A stretch of 43,406 nt of DNA from Thiobacillus sp. GTDB lineage: Bacteria; Pseudomonadota; Gammaproteobacteria; Burkholderiales; Thiobacillaceae. Every line of letters starts with the position of its first letter. Within the stretch, counting starts at the first letter, position 1. The translations under genes were made by a program, and so were the position numbers. This document shows positions 1 through 11,913 of the stretch, in pieces. Below the pieces are notes generated by a model. The model did not search any database and had not been told where the DNA came from. It saw only the letters and a program-made list of their open reading frames with translations. The stretch is from assembly GCA_018262815.1 (NCBI GenBank), contig JADFDN010000009.1, positions 1 through 43,406 of the forward strand, in the 5' to 3' direction.

Positions 1-126
1 GATGCCGACGCCTGCGGCAACGGCGCGTGCGTATTCGGCGTCGCGGTCGGCGTCGAACTCGGCCGCGTTGAGATGGCAGTGGGTGTCAATGAAAAACGGC
101 ACCGCGTTCGGTGCCGTTTTCGTCAT
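1..126 (-). CDS. tatD: TatD family metal-dependent hydrolase, N-terminal fragment
   Basis: Forty-two in-frame codons run off the left edge of the window. The fragment contains the metal-binding IDTHCHLN motif near residues 13-20, followed by EFDADRD, which is the standard opening of TatD-type Mg2+-dependent DNases (TIM-barrel amidohydrolase fold). I chose the ATG at 126, 13 nt after the stop of the upstream BI-1 gene. A GTG at 102 (reading MPFFIDTHCHL) is a credible alternative. That matters because the stretch between the two starts is a near-perfect intrinsic terminator hairpin. The rest of the gene lies outside the window. Family assignment is firm; the exact start is not. Confidence 0.85.
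   Translation of the reverse strand, partial: MTKTAPNAVPFFIDTHCHLNAAEFDADRDAEYARAVAAGVGI
91..121 (-). terminator. intrinsic terminator after yccA, overlapping the tatD start
   Basis: There is a perfect 12-bp inverted repeat (93-104 with 109-120) around a 4-nt loop. On the minus strand the GC-rich stem CGGCACCG/CGGTGCCG is followed by five T residues (96-92). It sits 19 nt after the yccA stop, as expected for its terminator. It also lies inside the first codons of tatD if tatD starts at 126. Confidence 0.75.
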
Positions 127-139
127 GCCTGCCACGATA

Positions 140-805
140 TCAATCGTTGCTGGCAAAGCCCAGCAGATGCAGCAGGCTGGTGAACAGGTTGAAGATCGAC
201 ACGAACAGCGTGACGGTCGCCATGATGTAGTTGGTCTCGCCGCCGTGGATGATGTTGCTGGTCTCGTACAGGATGAGGCCGGACATCAAGAGCACGAACA
301 TCGCGGACACCGCCAGCGACAGCCCCGGCATCTCGAAGAAGATCGCGCCGAGGCCGGCGAGGAAGGCGACCAGGATGCCGACCATGAGGAAGCCGCCCAT
401 GAAGCTGAAGTCCTTGCGCGTCGTCATCACGTAGGCCGACAGGCCGAGGAAGATCGCGGCGGTTCCGCCCATCGCCATCATCACCACCTGCGAGCCGTTG
501 GGCAGCGCCAGATAGGCATTCAGGATGGGGCCGAGCGTGTAGCCCATGAAGCCGGTCAGCGCGAACACGAAGGCGATGCCGAGGCCGCTGTCGCGGAACT
601 TGGTGGTCAGAAACAACAGACCGAAGTAGCCGACCAGGGTGATGATGAGGCCGGGGTGCGGCAGGTTCAGCGACATCGACAGTCCGGCGGTGAGCGCGGA
701 AAACGCCAGCGTCATCGACAGCAGCATGTAGGTGTTCTTGACGACCTTGTTGGTCGACATCGCCGCAGACTGGCTGCGGCCCAGAGTGGTGACTTGCGGG
801 TTCAT
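140..805 (-). CDS. yccA: Bax inhibitor-1/YccA family inner membrane protein
   Basis: A 221-aa, almost wholly hydrophobic protein with about seven predicted membrane segments, matching the size and pattern of bacterial BI-1/YccA proteins. E. coli YccA is a substrate and modulator of the FtsH protease, and other members act as Ca2+ leak channels. Which role applies here cannot be read from sequence. The C-terminus (HLLGFASND) is the acidic end typical of the family. The open frame extends up to 901, but the ATG at 805 is preceded by a strong AGGAGG at suitable spacing, so I use that start. It is followed directly by tatD on the same strand, separated by an intrinsic terminator. Confidence 0.9.
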   Translation of the reverse strand: MNPQVTTLGRSQSAAMSTNKVVKNTYMLLSMTLAFSALTAGLSMSLNLPHPGLIITLVGYFGLLFLTTKFRDSGLGIAFVFALTGFMGYTLGPILNAYLALPNGSQVVMMAMGGTAAIFLGLSAYVMTTRKDFSFMGGFLMVGILVAFLAGLGAIFFEMPGLSLAVSAMFVLLMSGLILYETSNIIHGGETNYIMATVTLFVSIFNLFTSLLHLLGFASND

Positions 806-968
806 CTGACCTCCTCTAATGAATTGCGAAACAGTGTGCTGGTACAGAGTGGTTGTGCACCGCACAGGTTCCCGAGTGCATCCGGGATTGGGCGTGAGCA
901 TACCGTGATGCCGCCGGGCATGCTACCCGTAACCTTTCCGGGGCCGGGGTTTTTGGCCGCCCGAGCCC

Positions 969-1727
969 TTATTCGTCGGCCCGGGTGCCTCGCATCATCA
1001 GGTTCATCAGTTCGCCCGGCATCGGGAAGACGATGGTGTTGGAGCGGTCGCCGGCGATATTGGAAAGCGTCTGCAGATAGCGCAGCTGCATCGCCTGCGG
1101 CCGGCCGGCGAGGACATCGGCGGCGGCCAGCAGTTTTTCCGAGGCCTGCAGCTCACCTTCCGCGTGGATCACCTTGGCGCGCCGCTCGCGTTCGGCCTCG
1201 GCCTGCTTGGCGATCGCGCGCACCATTGTTTCGTCGATGTCGACGTGCTTGATCTCGACGTTGGACACCTTGATGCCCCAGGCGTCGGTCTGGGTATCCA
1301 GCAATTGCTGGATGTCCTGGTTCAGGCGCTCGCGTTCGGCCAGCATGTCGTCGAGTTCGTGCTTGCCCAGCACCGCGCGCAGCGTGGTCTGCGCCAGCTG
1401 GCTGGTGGCGACCAGATAGTCTTCCACCTGGAGGATGGACTTGGCCGGATCGATGACGCGGAAATACACCACCGCGTTGACCTTGACCGAGACGTTGTCG
1501 CGCGAGATCACGTCCTGGCTCGGCACGTCGAACACGACGGTGCGCAGGTCCACCCGCACCATCTGCTGGATGCCGGGGATGATGATGATCAGCCCCGGGC
1601 CTTTTACCTTCCAGAAGCGTCCCAGCATGAACACGACGCCGCGTTCGTATTCGCGCAGGATGCGCAGGCTGGCGACCAGCAGCGCGACGATGACCAGGAC
1701 GATGGTGAGACCGCCGAATTCAAACAT
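969..1727 (-). CDS. slipin (stomatin/prohibitin, SPFH-domain) membrane protein
   Basis: A 252-aa protein with one N-terminal hydrophobic anchor (about residues 5-20), then REYERGVVFMLGRF and an SPFH/band-7 domain (about 25-185) and a C-terminal oligomerisation region ending in MPGELMNLMMRG. This is the p-stomatin/slipin pattern. Slipins form membrane-associated rings that partner NfeD proteins. Here the start codon overlaps the end of nfeD by 8 nt, so the pair is almost certainly co-translated. AAGGAG lies just upstream of the ATG at 1727. In archaea, an NfeD protease cleaves the C-terminus of its stomatin partner. By family knowledge the pair would act in membrane quality control. Confidence 0.92.
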   Translation of the reverse strand: MFEFGGLTIVLVIVALLVASLRILREYERGVVFMLGRFWKVKGPGLIIIIPGIQQMVRVDLRTVVFDVPSQDVISRDNVSVKVNAVVYFRVIDPAKSILQVEDYLVATSQLAQTTLRAVLGKHELDDMLAERERLNQDIQQLLDTQTDAWGIKVSNVEIKHVDIDETMVRAIAKQAEAERERRAKVIHAEGELQASEKLLAAADVLAGRPQAMQLRYLQTLSNIAGDRSNTIVFPMPGELMNLMMRGTRADE

Positions 1728-3102
1728 GCTTTTCTCCTTGCAAGGGTTCAACGTCCAGAACCAGGTCGTGCCTGGCCCGTACCCGCACCCGGCTGCCGCG
1801 CTTCAGCGGCACATTGCTGCGGACCCGCCAGCGCTCGCCGTGGAGGTGGGCCCAGCCTTCCTGCTCCATGTCTGCCAGGATTTCGCCGGAAGCGCCGATC
1901 ATTTCCTCGGCGCCGGTCACCACGGGGCGCGCCCGCGCCTTGACCGCCATGCCGGCGACGAAAAAGCTGAACAGGGCGCTCACCGCAGCCACGGGGACGA
2001 TCAGCATCCAGGGAATACCGTAGCCGGGGACGTCGGTGTCGATCAGCATCACCGAGCCGATGACGAACGCGATGATGCCACCCAATCCCAGCGCGCCGAA
2101 GCTGGGGATGAAGGCTTCCGAGATCATCAGCACGATGCCGAGGATCATCAGCGCCAGCCCGGCATAGCTGATCGGCATGACCTGCAGCGCGAACAGCGCG
2201 AGCAGCAGGCAGATGCCGCCGACCACGCCGGGGAACAGCATGCCGGGATTGGAGAATTCGTAGATCATCCCGTAGATGCCGAGCAGCATCAGGATGTAGG
2301 CGATAGCGGGGTCGCCGATCACCGCCAGCAGGCGGCTGCGCCAGTCGGGCTGAACGCGTTCGATAACGGCATTCGCGGTGTCGAGCGTGATTGTCTGACC
2401 GCCCGCCTGGGTGACGCGTCCATTGGCCTGCCTCAAGAGGTCGCCGATGTCGGCTGCCAGCAGGTCGATCACCTTCAGCTTCAGTGCCTCGGAGGCGGAC
2501 AAACTCACCGCTTCGCGCACGGCGCGCTCGGCCCAGTCGCCATTGCGTCCGCGCAATTCGGCCAGCCCGCGGATGTAGGCGGCGGCGTCGTGCACCGCCT
2601 TGCGCATTTTGGGGTCGCCCGGCGGTGCGGCGGCAGGCGGGGCTGCGCCGGGTTTGTCGCCTTGCGCGGGTTTGCCCGGCGCGGCGGGCTGGTCGCCACC
2701 GCCGGGGGCGAGTTCCACCGGCGTCGCCGCGCCGAGGTTGGTGGCGGGCGCCATCGCCGCGATGTGGCTGGCATACAGGATGTAGGTGCCCGCACTCGCG
2801 GCGCGGGCACCCTGGGGCGAGACATAGGCGGCCACCGGCACCGGAGAAGCGAGGATCGCCTTGATGATGTCCCGCATCGAGGTGTCGAGTCCGCCGGGCG
2901 TGTCCATCTCGATCACGATCAGATGCGCCTTGTCTTCGACGGCCCTGGCGATCCCGCGCAGCAGATAGTCTGCACTGGCCGGGCCGATCGCGCCCTGCAC
3001 CGTCAGCACCCGCACCATCGCCGCGCCGGCAGGAGCGGCCAGCAGCAGTGTCAGGCAGGCAAACAGGGCAAGTCTGGACAGGAAGCGCAGCGGATCGGCC
3101 AT
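1720..3102 (-). CDS. nfeD: NfeD family protein with ClpP-like serine protease domain (long form, NfeD1b)
   Basis: A 460-aa protein. A signal peptide occupies about residues 1-28, followed by a ClpP/crotonase-fold protease domain with MDTPGG at about 66-71 and the nucleophile serine in AASAG (S103). A Lys in KMRKAVHDAAAYI (K165 or K168) is the likely Ser-Lys dyad partner. After the protease domain come four or five membrane helices (about 235-365) and a C-terminal OB-fold NfeD domain (about 380-455). A Pro/Ala/Gly-rich insert of about 35 residues (127-163) separates Ser from Lys. It overlaps the slipin start. The periplasmic protease is expected to process slipin or other membrane proteins; the substrate is unknown. 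Confidence 0.93.
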   Translation of the reverse strand: MADPLRFLSRLALFACLTLLLAAPAGAAMVRVLTVQGAIGPASADYLLRGIARAVEDKAHLIVIEMDTPGGLDTSMRDIIKAILASPVPVAAYVSPQGARAASAGTYILYASHIAAMAPATNLGAATPVELAPGGGDQPAAPGKPAQGDKPGAAPPAAAPPGDPKMRKAVHDAAAYIRGLAELRGRNGDWAERAVREAVSLSASEALKLKVIDLLAADIGDLLRQANGRVTQAGGQTITLDTANAVIERVQPDWRSRLLAVIGDPAIAYILMLLGIYGMIYEFSNPGMLFPGVVGGICLLLALFALQVMPISYAGLALMILGIVLMISEAFIPSFGALGLGGIIAFVIGSVMLIDTDVPGYGIPWMLIVPVAAVSALFSFFVAGMAVKARARPVVTGAEEMIGASGEILADMEQEGWAHLHGERWRVRSNVPLKRGSRVRVRARHDLVLDVEPLQGEKHV

Positions 3103-3163
3103 GGCTTCACTTTAGACCGAAAAAATGATCCTGCCCTGGGTGCGATGTCTGAAAAGGCTTGTC

Positions 3164-3226
3164 CGCAAAGGACGCGAAAGCACACGAAGAAACCCGGATA
3201 GAGGGTTTTTCTTCGCGTCCTTCGCG
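3164..3226. repeat. interrupted inverted repeat, candidate dispersed hairpin element
   Basis: Arms 3164-3178 and 3212-3226 are complementary at 14 of 15 positions. An inner stem (GAAGAA..CCC at 3186-3195 with GGG..TTCTTC at 3203-3214) lies between them. It fills the gap between the convergent-looking ends of nfeD's 5' region and the OmpA gene's 3' end. The Lys/Ser-free, GCGTCC-TTCGCG wording resembles short dispersed palindromes common in betaproteobacterial genomes. It could also help end the OmpA-gene transcript. Copy number cannot be seen from one window. Confidence 0.5.
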
Positions 3227-3257
3227 GCAGAAAAGGGTTTTTGGCGGCTGGCGTCGC

Positions 3258-3935
3258 TTAGTTCGCGAGCACCGGCAGGATCCACAATTCGACCCGACGG
3301 TTCAACGCGCGGCCGGCTTCGGTGCCGTTGTCGGCACGCGGTTCTGCTTCGCCCCTGCCGTAGGATTCCAGGCGCAGCGGGTTGACGTTCTGGCCGGCGA
3401 AGTAATCCAGCACCGACTGCGCGCGCCGCTCCGACAAGGCCTGGTTGTAGGCGTCGGTGCCGACGCTGTCGGTGTGGCCGATCACGGTCACCGTGGTCTT
3501 GCCGTACTGGTTCAGCACGCGGGCGATCTTGTTCAAGGTCGGCATATAGCCCGGTTTCAGGACGGCGGAATCGGTGTCGAAGCCGGTGGTCGAGGTCATG
3601 CTGACCAGCACGGCATTGTCGCTGGCGCGTTTCTCGACGCTGACTTCGCCGCGCTGGATCTCGGGCTGCAGCTGCTTCAGCAGATCCTGCGCCTGTTTGT
3701 CCATGTAATAGCCCACGCCGGCGCCGGTCAGACCGCCGCCGACCGCGCCGATCAACGCGCCCTTGCCGCGGTTCTTGTGGTTGATGATCGCACCCAGCGC
3801 GGCGCCGCTCACGGTGCCGATGATCGCGCCCTTTTGGGTCTTGCTGAGATCGCGGGAGTCGCCCAGGTCGTTGGTCGCGCAGGCAGACAGCAGAAGGATG
3901 GCAGACAACGGGACGGCAATCAGATGTTTACGCAT
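3258..3935 (-). CDS. OmpA family lipoprotein with glycine-zipper segment
   Basis: A 225-aa protein with a lipoprotein signal: a hydrophobic stretch ends in LSAC, so Cys19 would be lipidated. Residues about 35-75 form a glycine-zipper hairpin (GAIIGTVSGAALGAII, then GALIGAVGGGLTGAGVG). Residues about 110-225 are an OmpA C-terminal peptidoglycan-binding domain with IGHTDSVGTDAYNQALSERRA and the NRRVE end motif. It therefore anchors outer membrane to cell wall, like YiaD/Pal-type proteins. The start at 3935 has AAAGGAG in front. It is monocistronic between the nfeD and mrp groups. The exact physiological role is not inferable. Confidence 0.92.
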   Translation of the reverse strand: MRKHLIAVPLSAILLLSACATNDLGDSRDLSKTQKGAIIGTVSGAALGAIINHKNRGKGALIGAVGGGLTGAGVGYYMDKQAQDLLKQLQPEIQRGEVSVEKRASDNAVLVSMTSTTGFDTDSAVLKPGYMPTLNKIARVLNQYGKTTVTVIGHTDSVGTDAYNQALSERRAQSVLDYFAGQNVNPLRLESYGRGEAEPRADNGTEAGRALNRRVELWILPVLAN

Positions 3936-3974
3936 GATGCTCCTTTGGTCGAGGGTTTGAATTGGAATGGGCGG

Positions 3975-3991
3975 CAATCGCGGAGCGATTG
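3975..3991. repeat. 7-bp hairpin between mnhG and the OmpA gene
   Basis: CAATCGC (3975-3981) and GCGATTG (3985-3991) pair around a 3-nt loop. It lies 3' of mnhG and 5' of the OmpA gene on the minus strand. No T-run follows, so it is at most a weak or Rho-assisted end signal. Confidence 0.35.
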
Positions 3992-4038
3992 TGCATTGAA
4001 GTTTGAGTGTGTATTGCCCGAAGGTTCCGAACGCAACT

Positions 4039-4374
4039 TCAGGACGAGTGCGGAGGCTGTCCGCTTCCCTCGTCTGGCGTCGGCGCCAGCGATTTCGCCT
4101 TGATATGCAGCGCCGCCTTGGCGAGCAAGTGGGCGCTCACCGGCGCGGTCATGAACAGGAACAGCGTCACCAGCACTTCGTGCAGGCTGAGGTCGCCGTC
4201 GACGCTGAAATGGATCGAGGACGCGATCAACAGGCAGCCGACACCGAGCGTGGTCGCCTTGGTGGGGCCGTGCAGGCGGGTGTAGAAGTCGCGGAAGCGG
4301 GCGAGGCCGAGCGAGCCGATGAAGGTGAAGGCGGCGCCGGTGAGGATGAGGGCTGACAGCAGAAATTCGAGCAT
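4039..4374 (-). CDS. mnhG: Na+/H+ antiporter subunit G (Mrp/Mnh/Pha)
   Basis: A 111-aa protein with three hydrophobic helices and the MnhG/PhaG signature around SLGLARFRDFYTRLHGPTKATTLG. It is a small membrane subunit of the multi-subunit Mrp antiporter that exchanges cytoplasmic Na+ (or K+) for protons. It is the last gene of the six-gene operon, 9 nt after mnhF, and its AAGGA ribosome site overlaps the mnhF stop codon. The C-terminal tail (about residues 90-111) is soluble and poorly conserved in this family. Confidence 0.93.
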   Translation of the reverse strand: MLEFLLSALILTGAAFTFIGSLGLARFRDFYTRLHGPTKATTLGVGCLLIASSIHFSVDGDLSLHEVLVTLFLFMTAPVSAHLLAKAALHIKAKSLAPTPDEGSGQPPHSS

Positions 4375-4383
4375 GGCGGGTCC

Positions 4384-4653
4384 TTATTCGATGATGTCGC
4401 CGCGCAGCAGATACTTGCAGAGCGCAACGGTGCCGACGAAGCCCATCATCGCGATCAAGAGCGCGGCCTCGAAATAGATCGGGTTGCCGAGGTCGATGCC
4501 GAGCAGCACCAGCAGCGCGACGGTGTTCACGTACAGCGTGTCGAGGCCGAGGATGCGGTCGGGCGCGTCGGGGCCGACGATGAGCCGGAAAAAACTGAAC
4601 AGGAAGGCGAACGCGACCAGCGCGTAGGCGATCGGGATGACGGTATTCAGCAT
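4384..4653 (-). CDS. mnhF: Na+/H+ antiporter subunit F
   Basis: An 89-aa protein with three membrane helices and the conserved RLIVGPDAPDRILGLDTL segment of MnhF/PhaF, followed by IYFEAALLIAMMGFVGTVALCKYLLRGDIIE, which is also characteristic. The start at 4653 overlaps the mnhE stop by 7 nt, so translation is coupled. It belongs to the core small subunits needed for assembly of the Mrp complex. Confidence 0.93.
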   Translation of the reverse strand: MLNTVIPIAYALVAFAFLFSFFRLIVGPDAPDRILGLDTLYVNTVALLVLLGIDLGNPIYFEAALLIAMMGFVGTVALCKYLLRGDIIE

Positions 4654-5138
4654 GATTCGAAAATCGCCTTCAGCGGCGCCTCGTAACGGTGCTTGATCTC
4701 GGCCACCATCGCCGCCGCGTCCTCGGTGTCGAGGCTGTGGACGGTGAGGGTGCGGCGGTCATCGCTCACCAGCACCGACACGGTGCCCGGGGTGAGCGAA
4801 ATGGTGTTGGCCAGCAGGCTGATCGCGAGGTCGGTCTTCAGTTCCAGCGGCACGGTGATGAAGGCCGGACGCAGGCTCGAAGGCCGACCGAGGATCAGCC
4901 GCGCCACGCGGAAGCTGCCGACGACGATGTCGTGCATGACCACGACGAGGTAGCGCAGCAGCACCGGCACATTGCGGATGCACACCGACTGCGGCCACAG
5001 CGAGCGGGTGGCGAAGGGAATCAGCCAGCCCAGCAGCAGGCCCAGCACCATGTGGCCGGCGCTGAAGGTGTTGACCAGCAGCAGCCACAGGACGGCGAGC
5101 GTCAGCGTCAGCAGCGGGTGGGGCAGCAGGCGCTTCAC
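4647..5138 (-). CDS. mnhE: Na+/H+ antiporter subunit E
   Basis: A 163-aa protein of the MnhE/PhaE family. It has two or three N-terminal helices (about 5-45), then a region with PLELKTDLAISLLANTISLTPGT (family hallmark) and a soluble C-terminal part with VHSLD. The open frame is much longer upstream, but the true start is a GTG at 5138 that overlaps the mnhD stop (GTGA) and is preceded by GGGAGG. This GTG start is easy to miss because no ATG exists nearby. It sits between D and F in canonical gene order. Confidence 0.9.
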   Translation of the reverse strand: MKRLLPHPLLTLTLAVLWLLLVNTFSAGHMVLGLLLGWLIPFATRSLWPQSVCIRNVPVLLRYLVVVMHDIVVGSFRVARLILGRPSSLRPAFITVPLELKTDLAISLLANTISLTPGTVSVLVSDDRRTLTVHSLDTEDAAAMVAEIKHRYEAPLKAIFESC

Positions 5139-6649
5139 GGGCGGCCTCCCAGCACGGCGTCGATGTAAGCCTGCGGTTCGAGCAGTTGCGCGGCGGTGGC
5201 GGTCGCGTAATCGGACACGGGGCCGGCCCAGAGCACCAGGCCGAACCCGAGCAGCAACAGGCCGGCGGCGGGCAGCCAGTCGGCCGTGCCCGGCGCGGGC
5301 AGCTTCTCGGTGGTGGAGTGGGTGCGATAGAACAGCAGGCTGCCGCTTCGTGCCAGCGCGATCACGCCGATGAGTCCGGTGGCGAGCACCGCACTCCACA
5401 GCCACGTCAGCCAGGGCGATTCGAGCGCGGCGCGCAGCAGCATGAACTTGCCGAGGAAGCCCGACAACGGCGGCAGGCCGGCCATCGCGATCGCGGCGGC
5501 GAAGAACAGCCCGCCGAGGATGGGTGCGCCGGGCATTGCCGGGCCGGGCTCGAAACGGTCGGCGCGCTCGCCGCGGGCGCGGCCGATCGGGTCGGCGAGC
5601 AGAAACATGGCCGCAGTGGCGAGCGTGGTGTGCGGCAGGTAATAGAGGCCGGCGGCGAGGCCGTCGACGCTGTCGAGTGCGAAGGCGGCGAGCAGGGTGC
5701 CGACCGACGCGATCACCAGGTAGGCAATCTGCTGGCGCAGCGCGGTGGCGGCGACGGCGCCGAGCATGCCGGCGACCAGCGTGACGAGCGCGAGCGGCAT
5801 CAGCCAGTCGGCGAGCAGGTTGGCCACCGCCCCCGCGTCGGCGCCGAACATCAGACTGTAGACGCGCAGGATGCTGTAGGCGCCCACCTTGGTCATGATC
5901 GCGAACAGCGCGGCGACCGGCGCGCTGGTGTGCGCGTAGGCGGCCGGCAGCCAAAGATGCAGCGGCAGCAGCGCCGCCTTCAGCGCGAACACGCCGAACA
6001 GCAGCAGGCCGGCCGCCTCGACCAGCGCCAGATTCTCGGGAACGGTGCGCGCCAGCTTGACCGCGAGGTCGGCCATGTTGAGCGTTCCGGTGACGCCGTA
6101 CAGCGTGCCGACGGCAAACAGGAACAGCGTCGAGCCGACCAGGTTGATCACCACGAAATGCAGCCCGGCCTTGACGCGCAGCCTGCCGCCGCCGTGCAGC
6201 AGCAGGCCGTAGGAGGCGAGCAGAAGGATCTCGAAGAAGACGAACAGGTTGAACAGGTCGCCGGTGAGGAAGGCGCCGTTGAGGCCGAACAGCTGCAACT
6301 GGTACAGCACATGGAAGTGGCGGCCTTTGACATCGTCGCCGCGCAGCGCATGCAGCAGCGCGAACAGCGCCACCAGCGCGGTGGCCATCAGCATCCAGGC
6401 CGCGAGGCGGTCGGCGACCAGCACGATGCCGTAGGGCGCATCCCAGTTGCCCAGCTTGTAGACGAGCTGGGTGCCGTCGCTGGCCGTGGCCAGCAGGGCG
6501 AGCGCGAGCGGCACCAGCGCCGCCGTTGCGGCGAGACTGATGCCGCGCTGAGCCGCGAGCGGCGCGCTGCGCAGCGTCAGCAGCACGATGCCTGCGACCA
6601 GCGGCAGCAGCACCGGCAGGATGGGCAGATGCATGGCGAGGCCGTTCAT
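5135..6649 (-). CDS. mnhD: Na+/H+ antiporter subunit D (NuoM/N-like)
   Basis: A 504-aa polytopic protein with about 14 helices, homologous to complex I subunits NuoM/NuoN. It has the family's proton-path features: FFEILLLASYGLLL with a membrane glutamate, then FALKAALLPLHLWLPAAYAHTSAPVAALFAIMTKVGAYSILR with the conserved Lys residues and P-rich HxW turn. The start at 6649 forms an ATGA overlap with mnhC; a second ATG at 6634 is possible but less consistent with coupling. It is one of the two large ion-translocating subunits of the Mrp complex. Confidence 0.94.
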   Translation of the reverse strand: MNGLAMHLPILPVLLPLVAGIVLLTLRSAPLAAQRGISLAATAALVPLALALLATASDGTQLVYKLGNWDAPYGIVLVADRLAAWMLMATALVALFALLHALRGDDVKGRHFHVLYQLQLFGLNGAFLTGDLFNLFVFFEILLLASYGLLLHGGGRLRVKAGLHFVVINLVGSTLFLFAVGTLYGVTGTLNMADLAVKLARTVPENLALVEAAGLLLFGVFALKAALLPLHLWLPAAYAHTSAPVAALFAIMTKVGAYSILRVYSLMFGADAGAVANLLADWLMPLALVTLVAGMLGAVAATALRQQIAYLVIASVGTLLAAFALDSVDGLAAGLYYLPHTTLATAAMFLLADPIGRARGERADRFEPGPAMPGAPILGGLFFAAAIAMAGLPPLSGFLGKFMLLRAALESPWLTWLWSAVLATGLIGVIALARSGSLLFYRTHSTTEKLPAPGTADWLPAAGLLLLGFGLVLWAGPVSDYATATAAQLLEPQAYIDAVLGGRP

Positions 6650-6986
6650 CGCGCCGCGTCCTCGTCGCTGTGCATGCCGTCGACATGGTCGTTGCCGAGT
6701 TCGGCGCGCGCCTTCAGCGCGAGCACGATGACGAAGGCGGTCATGCCGAAGCTGATGACGATGGCGGTGAGCACCAGCGCCTGTGGCAGCGGGTCGGTGT
6801 ATGCAGCGGCGTCGGAAATGACCGGCGGCACGCCGATCGCGAGACGTCCCATGACGAACAGGAACAGGTTGACCGCGTAGGACAGGAAGGTGAGGCCGAG
6901 CACCACCGGGAAGGTCTGCCCGCGCAGCGCGAGGAACACGCCGCTGGCGGTGAGGACGCCGATGACGAGGGCGATGAGCGCTTCCA

Positions 6987-6987
<1 letters not shown>
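6646..6987 (-). CDS. mnhC: Na+/H+ antiporter subunit C (NuoK-like)
   Basis: A 113-aa protein with three helices, homologous to NuoK/MnhC. It carries the conserved GLTFLSYAVNLFLFVMGRL segment and DPLPQALVLTAIVISFGMTAFVIVL. The C-terminal tail is acidic (HSDEDAAR). The start ATG at 6987 shares one base with the upstream TGA stop, and its own stop overlaps the mnhD start, so it is coupled on both sides. Confidence 0.94.
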
Positions 6988-9785
<2,798 letters not shown>

Positions 9786-9830
9786 CAATCGGGGATCGGG
9801 ATGGCCGGCCAGCGGCCGGAAGACGCGGCC

Positions 9831-9859
9831 ATTCTAGCGTGACTTGGCGATGCGCTGAA
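9831..9859 (-). promoter_or_regulatory. candidate promoter of the mrp operon
   Basis: On the minus strand, TTCAGC (9859-9854) is followed after 17 nt by a near-consensus TAGAAT (9836-9831), about 46 nt before the mnhA start. The -10 is good and the -35 weak (three of six). Confidence 0.4.
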
Positions 9860-10068
9860 CCCGTGGCCGCTTGTGCGTGCGGGTTCGGGATCGAAGCATC
9901 TTATGGGAAAATCGGGTCCCACCGAACCTTGCCCGCTTCAAGACCCATGTAATCCGGCTGCCTGCCTCTTGCTCCCGTTGACGGGCCCGTCCTGCGCGCC
10001 CGCACCGGATGGGCTTCTGTTCTCTCAAGCTGTGTTGCCCTGTCCGCGTGTTGCTCCCGCACACGCGG
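9857..10068 (+). other. hairpin-rich leader between the mrp operon and sulP
   Basis: This part of the 308-bp divergent region holds no gene but several perfect or near-perfect stems: GAACCCG/CGGGTTC (9857-9863 with 9880-9886), GCCCGTCC with GGATGGGC (9985-9992 with 10007-10014, one wobble), and CCGCGTGT/ACACGCGG (10044-10051 with 10061-10068). A CCCGT/ACGGG mini-stem (9974-9985) competes with the second. It may be an untranslated leader of sulP. I do not recognise a known riboswitch class. Confidence 0.35.
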
Positions 10069-10093
10069 GGGCATTGCCGTCCGGATCGTTACC

Positions 10094-11629
<1,536 letters not shown>

Positions 11630-11644
11630 TTGAGGCGTCGGCCT

Positions 11645-11657
11645 GCCCGGCCCGGGC
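11645..11657 (+). terminator. weak hairpin after sulP
   Basis: GCCCG (11645-11649) pairs with CGGGC (11653-11657) around a 3-nt loop, 16 nt after the sulP stop. The T content downstream is low, so terminator function is uncertain. Confidence 0.3.
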
Positions 11658-11687
11658 TTGCACGGCAAAATAGTTTTGTGCAAATAT
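11658..11687 (+). promoter_or_regulatory. candidate upstream promoter in the sucrose-operon leader
   Basis: TTGCAC (11658-11663) and AAATAT (11682-11687) are spaced 18 nt apart in a locally AT-rich patch. It would give a leader of about 220 nt before the fructokinase gene. That leader contains an interrupted stem GGTCCG...GTGCGGACC (about 11727-11758). Confidence 0.3.
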
Positions 11688-11857
11688 AAAAAGGCGTTTC
11701 CCCGCAATCCATTCTGACCGCCGACGGTCCGGGTGGATGCACATCATCGTGCGGACCTTGTGCCGCATTCATTTCTTTGTCAGCACGCGTCGACCGGGCA
11801 CTCCGTGTGACGCTGGATATTCAAGCCGGATGACGCCACCCAGCCAGGAATCTTAGG

Positions 11858-11886
11858 TTGGCCAAGGTGTCAACTGAAACTATTGT
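11858..11886 (+). promoter_or_regulatory. candidate proximal promoter of the sucrose operon
   Basis: TTGGCC (11858-11863) and TATTGT (11881-11886) with exact 17-nt spacing. It would start transcription close to 11893, about 20 nt before the fructokinase ATG. Match quality is moderate. Confidence 0.35.
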
Positions 11887-11913
11887 GCAATATGTTATTG
11901 GCAGGTGTTAAAC

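Noticed and set aside
2-1252. 416-codon plus-strand open frame at the window start
   Set aside because: It is antisense to tatD, yccA and slipin, with no motifs or ribosome site.
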